Source of the DNA: Pararhodobacter marinus
Lineage (GTDB): Bacteria > Pseudomonadota > Alphaproteobacteria > Rhodobacterales > Rhodobacteraceae
Reading direction: 5' to 3'
Assembly (NCBI RefSeq): GCF_003122215.1
Contig: NZ_QEYD01000003.1
Span: forward strand, 350,961-414,960
Length of the DNA: 64,000 nt
The notes beneath the pieces were generated by a model that searched no databases, had not been told where the DNA came from, and saw only the letters and a list, made by a program, of their open reading frames with translations. The translations under genes were made by a program, and so were the position numbers. Positions 37,851-46,287 of the stretch are shown here, one piece after another. The first letter of the stretch is position 1, and every line of letters begins with the position of its first letter.

Positions 37851-38839
37851 TTCGCGTTCCTTTTGGCGCCGGGCGGCACGCGGATGCGATCCGACACCGC
37901 ATTGACGCCGATGCGCCGGGGCGTGGCCGCCTTGGACAGCGAGGCCAGCGCCATGAACCATGCCTTGGGCATGTCCGAGGGCAGGCCGATGGGGATGCCG
38001 GCGATCGTGGGCGTTTCGGTGAAAGGGTGGTTGGGCTCTTCGAATTCGGGCGCCGTGCAGGCAATGCAGGGATAGCCCGCGCGGGTGCACGAGCCTTCGC
38101 CGTTCCAACCCCGGATGTTGCAATCGCCCACTGCCTGCGTGCCGACGCAGCCCAGATGCTCCATCATGCAGCCCATCTCGGAGAGCCGGGTGGCCGAGGC
38201 CTTGTATTCATAGAACTCGTTCTTGGTGCAGGCATGGTGGACAAGGTGGTCGGTATAAAGCCGAGGGCGGCCGAAATCGTCGAGATCGGCCTCGCCCAGC
38301 CGGTCCTCGGCCATCAGGAGGAGGGTCTCGGCCACCCAGCCGGGATGCGTGGGGCAGCCGGCGATATTGATCACCGGACGGCCCGACCGCGCGCGGAAAC
38401 TGGGCGCCAGCGCGCCGCCCGCCAACTGGCCCTCGAATTGCAGGCCGGTGGCGCCGGCGGGGTTGCCGCCCGCCGAGGTAATCCCGCCATAGGCCGCGCA
38501 GGTGCCCACCGCGACCACGTCGCGCGCAAGCGGTGCAAGCGCGCGCACCCAGTCGAGCATCGAGCGCCCGGTGCCTGCGAGCATGTGGAAACGCCCGGTA
38601 CCCTTGGGGCCGGTGACGATCGAGCCTTCGACGGCCAGCACGTCGAGCGTCTGTTCGCCCGCCTCGATCGCGGCCAGAAGGCGCGTGACCTCGGCGCCGG
38701 TGGCTTCCGAGAACGAGGGATGCCACAGGACTTCGATCCCGCCATCGGCCATCAGGTCGAAGACATTGGGATCCTCGGCACACAAAAGCGACATCGTGCA
38801 GCCGCCGCAGCCCGCCGATTGCAGCCAGAGAAGGTTCAT
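37847..38839 (-). CDS. hupU: Regulatory (H2-sensing) hydrogenase small subunit HupU
   Basis: HupU (330 residues) pairs with HupV. It starts directly with MNLLWLQSAGCGGCTMSLL, lacking the Tat signal of HupS, so the sensor stays in the cytoplasm. Cluster-binding cysteines are seen in GTCAAYGGI, AGCPTHPGWV, CMMEHLGCVG, DCNIRGWN and CIACTAPEF. The C-terminal membrane anchor of HupS is absent. The start overlaps the hupT stop by ATGA. Confidence 0.96.
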   Translation of the reverse strand: MNLLWLQSAGCGGCTMSLLCAEDPNVFDLMADGGIEVLWHPSFSEATGAEVTRLLAAIEAGEQTLDVLAVEGSIVTGPKGTGRFHMLAGTGRSMLDWVRALAPLARDVVAVGTCAAYGGITSAGGNPAGATGLQFEGQLAGGALAPSFRARSGRPVINIAGCPTHPGWVAETLLLMAEDRLGEADLDDFGRPRLYTDHLVHHACTKNEFYEYKASATRLSEMGCMMEHLGCVGTQAVGDCNIRGWNGEGSCTRAGYPCIACTAPEFEEPNHPFTETPTIAGIPIGLPSDMPKAWFMALASLSKAATPRRIGVNAVSDRIRVPPGAKRNAK

Positions 38840-40170
38840 TGCGGATCATCCATCGGCAGTTCGAGACGGAAACAGGCGCCGGTTTCGGTGGGCGGGCACA
38901 GCGACAGCCGCCCGCCATGTTCTTCGGCGATCTTGTGGCTGATCGACAGGCCCAGCCCGGTGCCCTGCCCGACGGGCTTGGTCGTATAGAACGGATCGAA
39001 GATCGAGGCCGCCTGATCCTCGGGCACGCCGGGCCCGGTATCGGCGACGCTCAGCACCGCGCGGTCGCCCTCGCGCTCGATGCGGATGACAAGCCGGGCG
39101 CCGTCCTGCCCCTGCATCGCGTCCATGGCGTTCTGGACAAGGTTCATCACGATCTGCTGGACATGCCCGGGCACGCCGCGCACCGACAGGCTGGGAAGTC
39201 CCGCGAACTGCGTCTCGATCCCGCTTTTCGAGCCGCGCTCGACCCAACGGGCGGCAATGCGGGCGGTATCGACCAGGTCGAAGACCACGCGCTCGCCCGT
39301 CCCTGAGGCAGAAAGGCGCCGCAGGTCGGCCACGATGTCGCGCACCCGCTCGGCGCCGTCGCGCGCGCCGACGATCGCTTCGCGCAGGTTCTTCAGATCG
39401 CGTTCGAGCTTCAGCTCGGCGCGGAGCGCCACCAGCTCATCGCGCGACGCCCCGGCCTGCACGCGCTCGAAATAGGTTTCGAACCGGCCGACATAGCGTT
39501 CCAGCGCATGGGTCGAGGCATAGACGAAGCTGATCGGGTTGTTGAGCTCGTGCGCCACGCCCGCCAGAAGCCGGCCCAGCGAGGCGAGTTTCTCGTTGCG
39601 CACAAGCTGGGTCTGGGCGTCCTTGAGCTGCTTGTGGCTGGCTTCCAGATCGGAATAGGCCGCGCGCAATTCGCCCAAGGGGCGCCCGATCAGCACCGCG
39701 CCGATCATCCGCCCCCGGTCGTTCACGCGCGGCGACACGGCGATGTCGAAGGGCGCGGGCCCGTCCGGGGTCATCACGTTGGCTTCAAAGCGCGCGGCGT
39801 TGCGCTGCAGGCGCAGATCGGCCAGCGCGGTATCAAGCCGCGCGGCGCTGGCCGAGTCGAACAGCGCCGTAACGCCGGTTCCGGTGAGCGCGCTGACCGG
39901 CTGGCGCACGCAGGCCGCAAAGGACGCGCTCGCCTCTTCGATGCGCGCATCGCGGCCCAGCACGACCATGATGTCGTTGACCGCGCCCAGAATGGACGCG
40001 ATGAAATGGCGAAGCTGGTGCAGTTCGCGGTTCTGGCGCTCAAGCTGTTCGTGATGGCTGGCCAGTTCGGTATAGGTGCGGTCATAAGCGGCCAGCACGT
40101 TGAGCCAGGCGGCATCCGAGAAGTCGCCGTCCTGCGGGCCATCCTTGGGCAGATCTGCGGTGCCGGTCAT
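38836..40170 (-). CDS. hupT: Hydrogen-sensing histidine kinase HupT
   Basis: HupT (444 residues) is a soluble kinase that receives the hydrogen signal from HupUV and phosphorylates HupR. A coiled-coil-like N terminus (30-55) leads to a PAS domain (about 55-165), then a HisKA region with phospho-acceptor His207 (GVAHELNNP) and an HATPase with the N box (NLVQNAMDAM), DTGPGVPED and GTGLGLSI. It has no membrane segment. The start at 40170 follows the family N terminus MTGTADLP; the longer opening adds only Arg-rich sequence. It is the first gene of the hupTUV group. Confidence 0.95.
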   Translation of the reverse strand: MTGTADLPKDGPQDGDFSDAAWLNVLAAYDRTYTELASHHEQLERQNRELHQLRHFIASILGAVNDIMVVLGRDARIEEASASFAACVRQPVSALTGTGVTALFDSASAARLDTALADLRLQRNAARFEANVMTPDGPAPFDIAVSPRVNDRGRMIGAVLIGRPLGELRAAYSDLEASHKQLKDAQTQLVRNEKLASLGRLLAGVAHELNNPISFVYASTHALERYVGRFETYFERVQAGASRDELVALRAELKLERDLKNLREAIVGARDGAERVRDIVADLRRLSASGTGERVVFDLVDTARIAARWVERGSKSGIETQFAGLPSLSVRGVPGHVQQIVMNLVQNAMDAMQGQDGARLVIRIEREGDRAVLSVADTGPGVPEDQAASIFDPFYTTKPVGQGTGLGLSISHKIAEEHGGRLSLCPPTETGACFRLELPMDDPQ

Positions 40171-40333
40171 GTCGCTTTCGCCTCCGGCGCCACGATAGCG
40201 CAGCCGGGCGAAGGGCGAAAGCCGCCGCGTTGGACCCCGACAGACCGGCGAGCCCGCGACGCGCATTCGGGCATCGACAATCCCGAAAAGGCCGTTACCT
40301 TCGGGCGCACCTGATTGGCGAAGAGGAGGCCTT

Positions 40334-41191
40334 ATGCGCTACCACGCCCCGGCAACATTCGACGAAGCCGTCTCCATCGCCGCAGCCGCAAGCGGCGTGA
40401 CCCGCTTTCTGGCCGGCGGCACCGATGTTCTCGTGCAATTGCGCGCGGGATCGGTGACGCCCGACGATCTGATCGACCTGAAGAAAATCCCCGGCACGCA
40501 TGAGATTACCGCCCTGCCCGATGGCGGCTGGCGGATCGGCATCGCCGTTTCTGGGGCGATGCTGGGCGCGCATGCACAGCTGGTCGCGGACTGGCCCGGC
40601 GTGGTCGAGGGGATGGAGCTGGTCGGATCGACGCAGGTGCAAGGGCGCGCCACGCTGACGGGCAATCTGTGCAACGGCTCTCCGGCCGCCGATTCCGTGC
40701 CCGGCCTTGTCGCGGCGGGTGCGACCGTGACGATCCTGGGACCGAACGGATCGCGCGAGGTGCCGGTGGAACAGGTGCCGGTGAAGCCCGGCAAGACGGT
40801 GCTGGAGCCGGGCGAGATCATCACCGCGATCACCCTGCCGCCGCGCGGGACGAAGGGCGGCGACGCCTATCTGCGCTTCATCCCGCGGACCGAGATGGAC
40901 ATCGCCGTCGTGGGCTGCGCCGTCAGCCTGACGCGCGAGGGCGACACGATCACCGCCGCGCGGGTGGCACTGGGCGCCGTGGCGCCGACCGTGCTGCTCG
41001 ACGAGGCATGCGCGCAGGCCATCATCGGCACGACGCTGGACGACGCCGCGCTGGACGCGCTGGCCGGGGCCGCCTCGCGGGCCGCGAAGCCGATCAGCGA
41101 CAAGCGCGGCACCAAGGAATTCCGCGTGGAGGTGGCCGGCGTGCTGGCCCGCCGCGCGGCGAAGATCGCCTATGAGAGGGCTGCGAAATGA
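40334..41191 (+). CDS. Molybdenum hydroxylase FAD-binding subunit (CoxM/xanthine dehydrogenase family)
   Basis: The 285-residue product is the medium, FAD-binding subunit of a xanthine-dehydrogenase-family enzyme. The two FAD contacts are seen: AGGTDVLVQL near residue 32 and the double-Gly/Asn motif TLTGNLCNGSPAADSVPGL at about 106-125; the CO_deh_flav_C domain follows from about 175. Strong AGGAGG precedes ATG 40334. It begins a four-gene plus-strand unit with overlapping stops and starts. It is divergent from hupT. Confidence 0.92.
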   Translation: MRYHAPATFDEAVSIAAAASGVTRFLAGGTDVLVQLRAGSVTPDDLIDLKKIPGTHEITALPDGGWRIGIAVSGAMLGAHAQLVADWPGVVEGMELVGSTQVQGRATLTGNLCNGSPAADSVPGLVAAGATVTILGPNGSREVPVEQVPVKPGKTVLEPGEIITAITLPPRGTKGGDAYLRFIPRTEMDIAVVGCAVSLTREGDTITAARVALGAVAPTVLLDEACAQAIIGTTLDDAALDALAGAASRAAKPISDKRGTKEFRVEVAGVLARRAAKIAYERAAK

Positions 41192-41667
41192 GCAAGATGC
41201 ATGTCACCGCCACCGTGAATGGCGACGAGGTCGAGTTCCTCGCCGATCCGCGCGAGACCCTGCTCGACTGCCTGCGCGACCATCTGGACCTGACCGGCTC
41301 GAAAGAGGGCTGCGGCACCGGCGATTGCGGGGCCTGTTCGGTGATGCTGAACGGGCGGCTGGTGCCCTCGTGCCTTGTGCTGGGGGTCGAGACCGACGGC
41401 GCGACGATCGAGACGATCGAAGGCATGGCGCCCGAGGGAGCGCTGCATCCGCTGCAGCGCAAGTTCATCGAACATGCCGCGCTGCAATGCGGCTTCTGCA
41501 CGCCGGGTTTCCTGGTCGCCGCGAAGGCGCTTTTGGAAAAGAACCCGGACCCGTCCGAAAGCGAGATCCGCTATTGGCTGGCGGGCAATCTGTGCCGGTG
41601 CACCGGCTATGACAAGATCGTTCGCGCCGTTCAGGACGCGGCGGCGGAAATGCGGGGGGCTGCGTGA
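41188..41667 (+). CDS. Molybdenum hydroxylase [2Fe-2S] subunit (CoxS family)
   Basis: The 159-residue small subunit relays electrons between the molybdenum site and FAD. The plant-type ferredoxin cluster is bound by CGTGDCGAC and a Cys further on (VPSC); the second [2Fe-2S] cluster by CGFCTPG and LCRCTGY. ATG 41188 overlaps the previous stop by four bases. Confidence 0.94.
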   Translation: MSKMHVTATVNGDEVEFLADPRETLLDCLRDHLDLTGSKEGCGTGDCGACSVMLNGRLVPSCLVLGVETDGATIETIEGMAPEGALHPLQRKFIEHAALQCGFCTPGFLVAAKALLEKNPDPSESEIRYWLAGNLCRCTGYDKIVRAVQDAAAEMRGAA

Positions 41668-43913
41668 TGGCGAAGGACGAGATCACCAAGGATTTCAAAT
41701 GGATCGGCACCACCCCTGACCGCCCCGACGGGCTGGACAAGGTGACGGGCCGCGCGCGCTATGGCGCCGATTTCAACCTGCCCAACATGCTGTACGCGGC
41801 CGTTGTCCGTTCGCCCCATGCCCATGCGAAGATCCTGAAGATCGACGCGTCAAAGGCTCTGGCGCTGAAGGGCGTCAAGGCGGTGGTGACGCGCGCCGAT
41901 CTGCCCACCGGCCTGACGGGCGAGGACCTGTATCTGCAGGAAAATACGCTTGCGGGGGAAAAGGCGCTTTATGACGGCCACGCCGTCGCCGCCGTCGCCG
42001 CGACCTCGCAGCTGCTGGCCAATGATGCCGCCAGGCTGATCGAGGTGGAATACGAAGTCCTGCCGCATGTCACCGACGTGGACAAGGCCATGGCCAAGGA
42101 CGCCCCCGTCATCCTGCCCGATTGCGCCGACCATACCGTGCCCGAAGGCATGGGCCCCAACGTGGCGCGTATGATCGAGTTCGGACGCGGCGATCTGGAG
42201 GCAGGCTATGCCGAGGCCGATGTCGTCCACGAGCAGAGCTACACCACCGAGGCCACGCATCAGGGCTATATCGAACCGCATGCTGCCGTGGGCCAGATGG
42301 GTTCGGACGGCAAGGGCGAGATGTGGGTCTGCACGCAGGGCCAGTGGTTCATCCGCAAGATGTGCTCGGCCGTTCTGGGCACCGATCCAGCGCAGCTGCG
42401 CGTCACGCCGTCCGAAATCGGCGGCGGCTTCGGCGGCAAGACGACGATCTTCATGGAGCCGCTGCCGCTGGCGCTGTCCAGGAAAGCGGGCGGGCGTCCC
42501 GTCAAGCTGGTGATGAGCCGCTCGGACGTCTTGCGCGCCACCGGGCCGACCGCGTCGGCGTCGATGGACGTGAAGATGGGGATGAAGAAGGACGGCACGA
42601 TCACCGCCGCCGAAGTGACGTTCCGCATGCAGGGCGGACCGTTCCCCGGCGCCTCGCCCGTGGGTGAGGCCCTGTCCTGCGCCTTTGCCTGCTATGACAT
42701 CCCCAACCTGATGCATGTGGGTTACGAGGTTCTGGCCAACCGCCCGAAATGCGCGGCCTACCGCGCGCCGGGCTCGCCCATGGCGGCCTATGCCGTCGAA
42801 AGCATGGTGGACGAACTGTGCCGCGAATTGTCGCTCGATCCGATCGACGTGCGGCTGAAGAACGGCGTGAAGGAAGGCTCGCGCGCCTCTTACGGGCCGA
42901 AATTCAAGACGATCGGTCTGGCCGAGACGCTGGAAGCGGCCAAGGCGCATCCGAATTACGCGGTCAAGCTTGGCCCGAACCAAGGGCGCGGCGTCGCGTC
43001 GGGCTTCTGGTTCAACCATGGCGGCGAAACCTCGGTTTCGCTGGCGATTTCCGAGGATGGCACGGCGCAGGTCTCGGTCGGCACGCCCGATATCGGCGGC
43101 TCGCGCGCCTCGATCGCGCTGATGACCGCCGAAACGCTGGGCATCCCTTATGAAAACGTGCGCGTGAACATCGTCGAGACGGGCGCGCTGGGCGTGAACG
43201 AGCCCACGCATGGCTCGCGCGCGACCTTCGCCAGCGGCAAGGCGATGTGGGAAGCCGCCAATCAGGCGATCAAGGAGATGTGCAAGCGGGCTGCCCAGAA
43301 ATGGGACATCGACCCCGAGGCCGTCACCTGGAAGGACGGCGCGGCGCATCCCGCAGGCGACAATGCCGGCCAGTTCGAGCCGATGAGCATCAAGGAAATC
43401 GCCGCTGAGATGGGCAAGACCGGCGGGCCGATCTCGGGCCACCACGAATCGACGCCGTCCGGTGCGGGGCCGTCATTCGGCACGCATGTGGTGGATGTCG
43501 AGGTCGATCCCGAAACCGGGCGCGTCACCGTGCTGCGCTATCTGGTCACGCAGGATGCGGGCCGGGCGATCCATCCGCAATATGTCGAAGGCCAGTATCA
43601 GGGCGGCGCCGCGCAGGGCATAGGCTGGGCGCTGAACGAAGGCTATATCTACGGCGAGGACGGCAAGCTGCAGAACAGCGTGTTCCTGGATTACCGGGTG
43701 CCCGTGGCGTCGGACCTGCCGATGATCGACACGGTGATCGTCGAAGTGCCCAATCCGGGCCATCCCTTCGGCGTGCGCGGCGTGGGCGAGACCGGCATCA
43801 CGCCCCCCCTGCCCGCCATCGCCAACGCGATCCACGCGGCAACCGGCGCGCGCCTGCGGGCGCTGCCGATGAACCCGCCCGCGGTGCTGGCGGCGATCAA
43901 GGCCATGGCCTGA
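41667..43913 (+). CDS. Molybdenum hydroxylase catalytic (molybdopterin) subunit
   Basis: The 748-residue large subunit binds the molybdopterin cofactor: GGGFGGKTT, the AYRAPGSP loop, HGSRATF and GVGETGITPPLPA with the base-catalyst Glu. The active-site loop reads AYRAPG, not the AYRCSFR of form I CO dehydrogenase, so CO is unlikely; N-heterocycles, aldehydes or acyl-CoA derivatives are possible. ATG 41667 overlaps the previous stop (TGATG) and is preferred over GTG 41664. It is followed at once by a sulfur-carrier gene that may help its cofactor. Confidence 0.9.
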   Translation: MAKDEITKDFKWIGTTPDRPDGLDKVTGRARYGADFNLPNMLYAAVVRSPHAHAKILKIDASKALALKGVKAVVTRADLPTGLTGEDLYLQENTLAGEKALYDGHAVAAVAATSQLLANDAARLIEVEYEVLPHVTDVDKAMAKDAPVILPDCADHTVPEGMGPNVARMIEFGRGDLEAGYAEADVVHEQSYTTEATHQGYIEPHAAVGQMGSDGKGEMWVCTQGQWFIRKMCSAVLGTDPAQLRVTPSEIGGGFGGKTTIFMEPLPLALSRKAGGRPVKLVMSRSDVLRATGPTASASMDVKMGMKKDGTITAAEVTFRMQGGPFPGASPVGEALSCAFACYDIPNLMHVGYEVLANRPKCAAYRAPGSPMAAYAVESMVDELCRELSLDPIDVRLKNGVKEGSRASYGPKFKTIGLAETLEAAKAHPNYAVKLGPNQGRGVASGFWFNHGGETSVSLAISEDGTAQVSVGTPDIGGSRASIALMTAETLGIPYENVRVNIVETGALGVNEPTHGSRATFASGKAMWEAANQAIKEMCKRAAQKWDIDPEAVTWKDGAAHPAGDNAGQFEPMSIKEIAAEMGKTGGPISGHHESTPSGAGPSFGTHVVDVEVDPETGRVTVLRYLVTQDAGRAIHPQYVEGQYQGGAAQGIGWALNEGYIYGEDGKLQNSVFLDYRVPVASDLPMIDTVIVEVPNPGHPFGVRGVGETGITPPLPAIANAIHAATGARLRALPMNPPAVLAAIKAMA

Positions 43914-44158
43914 TGGTCGAGGTCAATCTCTGGTCCGGGCTGCGCAAGTTCACGGACGGGGCCGAGGTGGTCGAAGTCGAAGGCCGGACCGTCGGGCAAT
44001 TGCTCGACGGTCTGGTCGCGATCCATCCGGGGCTTGCGCCGGTGATCGAGTCCGGGATCTCGGTCGCGGTGGATGGCGAGGTCATCACCGGCGGCCGCAA
44101 CACCCCGGTCGAGCCCGACAGCGAAGTGTTCCTGATGCAACAGATCAAGGGCGGCTGA
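43913..44158 (+). CDS. ThiS/MoaD-family sulfur carrier
   Basis: The 81-residue product has the beta-grasp pattern (VEVNLWSGLRKFTDG, VGQLLDGLVAIHPGLAPVI) and ends in GG, the site of thiocarboxylation in ThiS/MoaD proteins. ATG shares a base with the preceding stop (TGATG), so it is translationally coupled to the molybdenum enzyme. It could supply sulfur for molybdopterin or for the terminal sulfido ligand of this hydroxylase. No E1-like activating enzyme is nearby. Confidence 0.85.
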   Translation: MVEVNLWSGLRKFTDGAEVVEVEGRTVGQLLDGLVAIHPGLAPVIESGISVAVDGEVITGGRNTPVEPDSEVFLMQQIKGG

Positions 44159-44237
44159 CCGCGTCGGCCGGACGAAAACTCGACTTCCGGCTGTATCTTT
44201 CTACCATCGGTCGCGTTTTGTTGCGTTATCGGTACCG

Positions 44238-45395
44238 ATGGATTTTTCAAAAGCGATCATGGCCATCTACGACATGGCCTATTCCGGCCGCGACTGGAGC
44301 GGCGCCCTGGGGTGCCTTCTTGAACCGCTTCAGGCGCGCAACCTCGTGTTGTACGACACCGGCGACCGGCGCGCGGTCCGGTACGAGCGGCACAGCGCCG
44401 ATCCGGAGTTGTCGCGCCGCCCCGAGCTGATCGCGGAATACAACGCCCTGATCCGCCCCATGGGCGCGCAGAGTTTCGACGCCGAAGGCGTGGTCGCCAT
44501 TCACGAACGCCCCGCTTTCAGCACGCTTCTCGACAGCGATATGTGGACGCTCGACGCCGCCCACCGCTCGCGCCCCGAGATCCGCTTCACGCGCGAGCGG
44601 CTGGGCCTGTACCGCCGCTGTTTCGTCAACCTGTCGGAAGACCCGCTGAGCTTTGTGGGGCTCGTCGCGCTTTACGCTGCGGACAGACCCGGCGCGCCCC
44701 CCGCCTCGGACCGGCGCGCGCTGGAATCGGTGACGCCGCATCTGGGCAAGGCCATGGAAATCCACCGCACGCTTCACGCCCTGCGCGCCCGCTACCGGGC
44801 CGTGCTGTCGGTGCTGGACATGATGGACCTGCCGCTGTGTCTGGTGGCCGAGGACGGACAGGTTCTAGTTGCCAATCGTCGTGCCCGCGCCCTGTTCGAG
44901 GCGCGCGACGGCGTCTGGATGGACCGTCAGGGGCGCCTTGCCTGCCGCGAGGACACCAGCCACGACGCCCTGCGCGCGGCGATCCGCGACACGGCACTGA
45001 CCGCACGCGGCAAAGGCGCGCGCCGCTCGCGCGAGTTGATCATCGCGCGGCGGGGCAATCCCCTGCCCGTCTACGCCATCGCCTCGCCCCTGCGCGACGC
45101 GGATCTGGAGCTGGAACCGGGGCTGACCGGCTCGCTGCTGACGCTGATCGACGGCGCGCAGCCGATTGCCGCGAATGTCGGGCTGGTCGCCGACGCCTAC
45201 GGGCTGACCGCCGCCGAGACGGCGGTCGCGCATCTGCTGATTCCCGGCCATTCGAATGCCGAGATCGCCGAGCGGCTGGGGGTCAGCCCGGAAACGGTGA
45301 AAACGCAGGTCTCGGCATTGTTGATGAAGACCCAGTGCCGCAACCGGCTGGCCTTTGTCTGGCGCGTCTTCCAGTTTTCGCCGCCGGTTCTTTGA
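44238..45395 (+). CDS. LuxR-type transcription regulator
   Basis: The 385-residue product has a long N-terminal region of unknown ligand preference (about 1-195), a PAS-like middle part (about 195-300, DLPLCLVAEDGQVLVANRRAR) and a C-terminal LuxR helix-turn-helix (about 320-375: YGLTAAETAVAHLL, NAEIAERLGVSPETVKTQVSALLMKT). It lies 79 bp after the molybdenum-hydroxylase unit in the same direction and may regulate it or the secreted genes downstream. The target is not evident from the sequence. Confidence 0.85.
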   Translation: MDFSKAIMAIYDMAYSGRDWSGALGCLLEPLQARNLVLYDTGDRRAVRYERHSADPELSRRPELIAEYNALIRPMGAQSFDAEGVVAIHERPAFSTLLDSDMWTLDAAHRSRPEIRFTRERLGLYRRCFVNLSEDPLSFVGLVALYAADRPGAPPASDRRALESVTPHLGKAMEIHRTLHALRARYRAVLSVLDMMDLPLCLVAEDGQVLVANRRARALFEARDGVWMDRQGRLACREDTSHDALRAAIRDTALTARGKGARRSRELIIARRGNPLPVYAIASPLRDADLELEPGLTGSLLTLIDGAQPIAANVGLVADAYGLTAAETAVAHLLIPGHSNAEIAERLGVSPETVKTQVSALLMKTQCRNRLAFVWRVFQFSPPVL

Positions 45396-45437
45396 GTACG
45401 GCGGCTTTGGCGCGAATTGTGCGGATCCGTCGCCGGA

Positions 45438-45457
45438 CATCCCCCGGTCGGGGGATG
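45438..45457 (+). terminator. Perfect hairpin after the luxR-type gene
   Basis: CATCCCCC-GGTC-GGGGGATG: an 8-bp perfect stem with a 4-nt loop (45438-45457), 43 bp after the regulator stop. It lacks a T-run, so it may be a weak terminator or an mRNA-stabilising stem. Confidence 0.4.
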
Positions 45458-45514
45458 CGCCGGAACGGCACCTGTCGGATCGTCATTCACACATTTTTTT
45501 CAGGAGAGTTTGCC

Positions 45515-46015
45515 GTGATTCCGAGCCCTGTCAAAACCGTTTTGGCCGCCTGCGCCATGGCCGCCTTGTCCGCTGTTGCCCCGACCGGGGCCGAGGCGCA
45601 GGTCGGCCGCTTCATGGGCGGCGGCACGATCTTCAATTTCTCCCCCGCCTGCGTCAATGCCGGCTGGGACCGCAATTCGGAAGCCTATTTGGTCCGCTTC
45701 CAACCCGCAAATATCGGTTCGAATGCCGATCGCGACCTGCTGACCTTCCTCGGCTCGGCCCATTCCTTCTCGATGCAGCGCGATGGCGGTTTCACCACCT
45801 GGTGGAGCGCGGTCGACCACGCTTTCCTCGGGTCGGGGATCGGCTATTCCGACGCTACCTGGGACGACCATGCCGACATGCGCATCATGTCGATGTGGCC
45901 CTCGGACCCCGATGCAAACACGATGGTCCCGGTCCGCATCCGCGGGCAGATCCGCCATTTCGGGCATGTGCCATGGTGCCGCGTCGAATTCGACGTGATC
46001 GTGCAGCAGCGCTGA
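45515..46015 (+). CDS. Secreted protein of unknown function
   Basis: The product (166 residues) has a Sec signal peptide (about 1-29, ending GAEAQ) and a mature part of about 137 residues rich in aromatic residues and beta-prone segments (FTTWWSAVDHAFLGSG). Two Cys, in PACVNAGW and VPWCRVEF, could form a disulfide. The start is GTG 45515 with CAGGAGAG seven bases before it. A terminator follows at 46035. I recognise no domain family. Confidence 0.7.
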   Translation: MIPSPVKTVLAACAMAALSAVAPTGAEAQVGRFMGGGTIFNFSPACVNAGWDRNSEAYLVRFQPANIGSNADRDLLTFLGSAHSFSMQRDGGFTTWWSAVDHAFLGSGIGYSDATWDDHADMRIMSMWPSDPDANTMVPVRIRGQIRHFGHVPWCRVEFDVIVQQR

Positions 46016-46034
46016 CGCTCACGCCCGGCACCAC

Positions 46035-46067
46035 GCGGCCTGCCCCCGGGGCGGGCCGCTTTCTTTT
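46035..46067 (+). terminator. Rho-independent terminator of the secreted-protein gene
   Basis: GCGGCCTGCCCC (46035-46046) pairs with GGGGCGGGCCGC (46048-46059), with one T-G pair, followed by TTTCTTTT. Confidence 0.75.
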
Positions 46068-46287
46068 GTCCGCCACCTTTCGTGCACCGGGCCCGTGCAC
46101 CCCGAACAGACGCGGCCGGTTGTCACCCGGATGCAGCACCCGGGCAAAAAAACGGCGCCCGAAGCCGGAATCGCGGCGCTTCGGCGCTTTTTGTCTTGGG
46201 CATGGGACCGGGATCGCCGCTAGAGTGTTGCCAGCCAAACGGTCGCGCCAGTCGACCGGCGCCAGCACATAAAGCGAGACCAGCGTC

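Noticed and set aside
41667..43913. Form I CO dehydrogenase (CoxL)
   Set aside because: The active-site loop reads AYRAPG in place of AYRCSFR.
44543..46015. A 490-codon frame covering the luxR-type gene and the secreted protein
   Set aside because: Its first two-thirds is an out-of-frame shadow of the regulator; only the part from GTG 45515 is protein-like.
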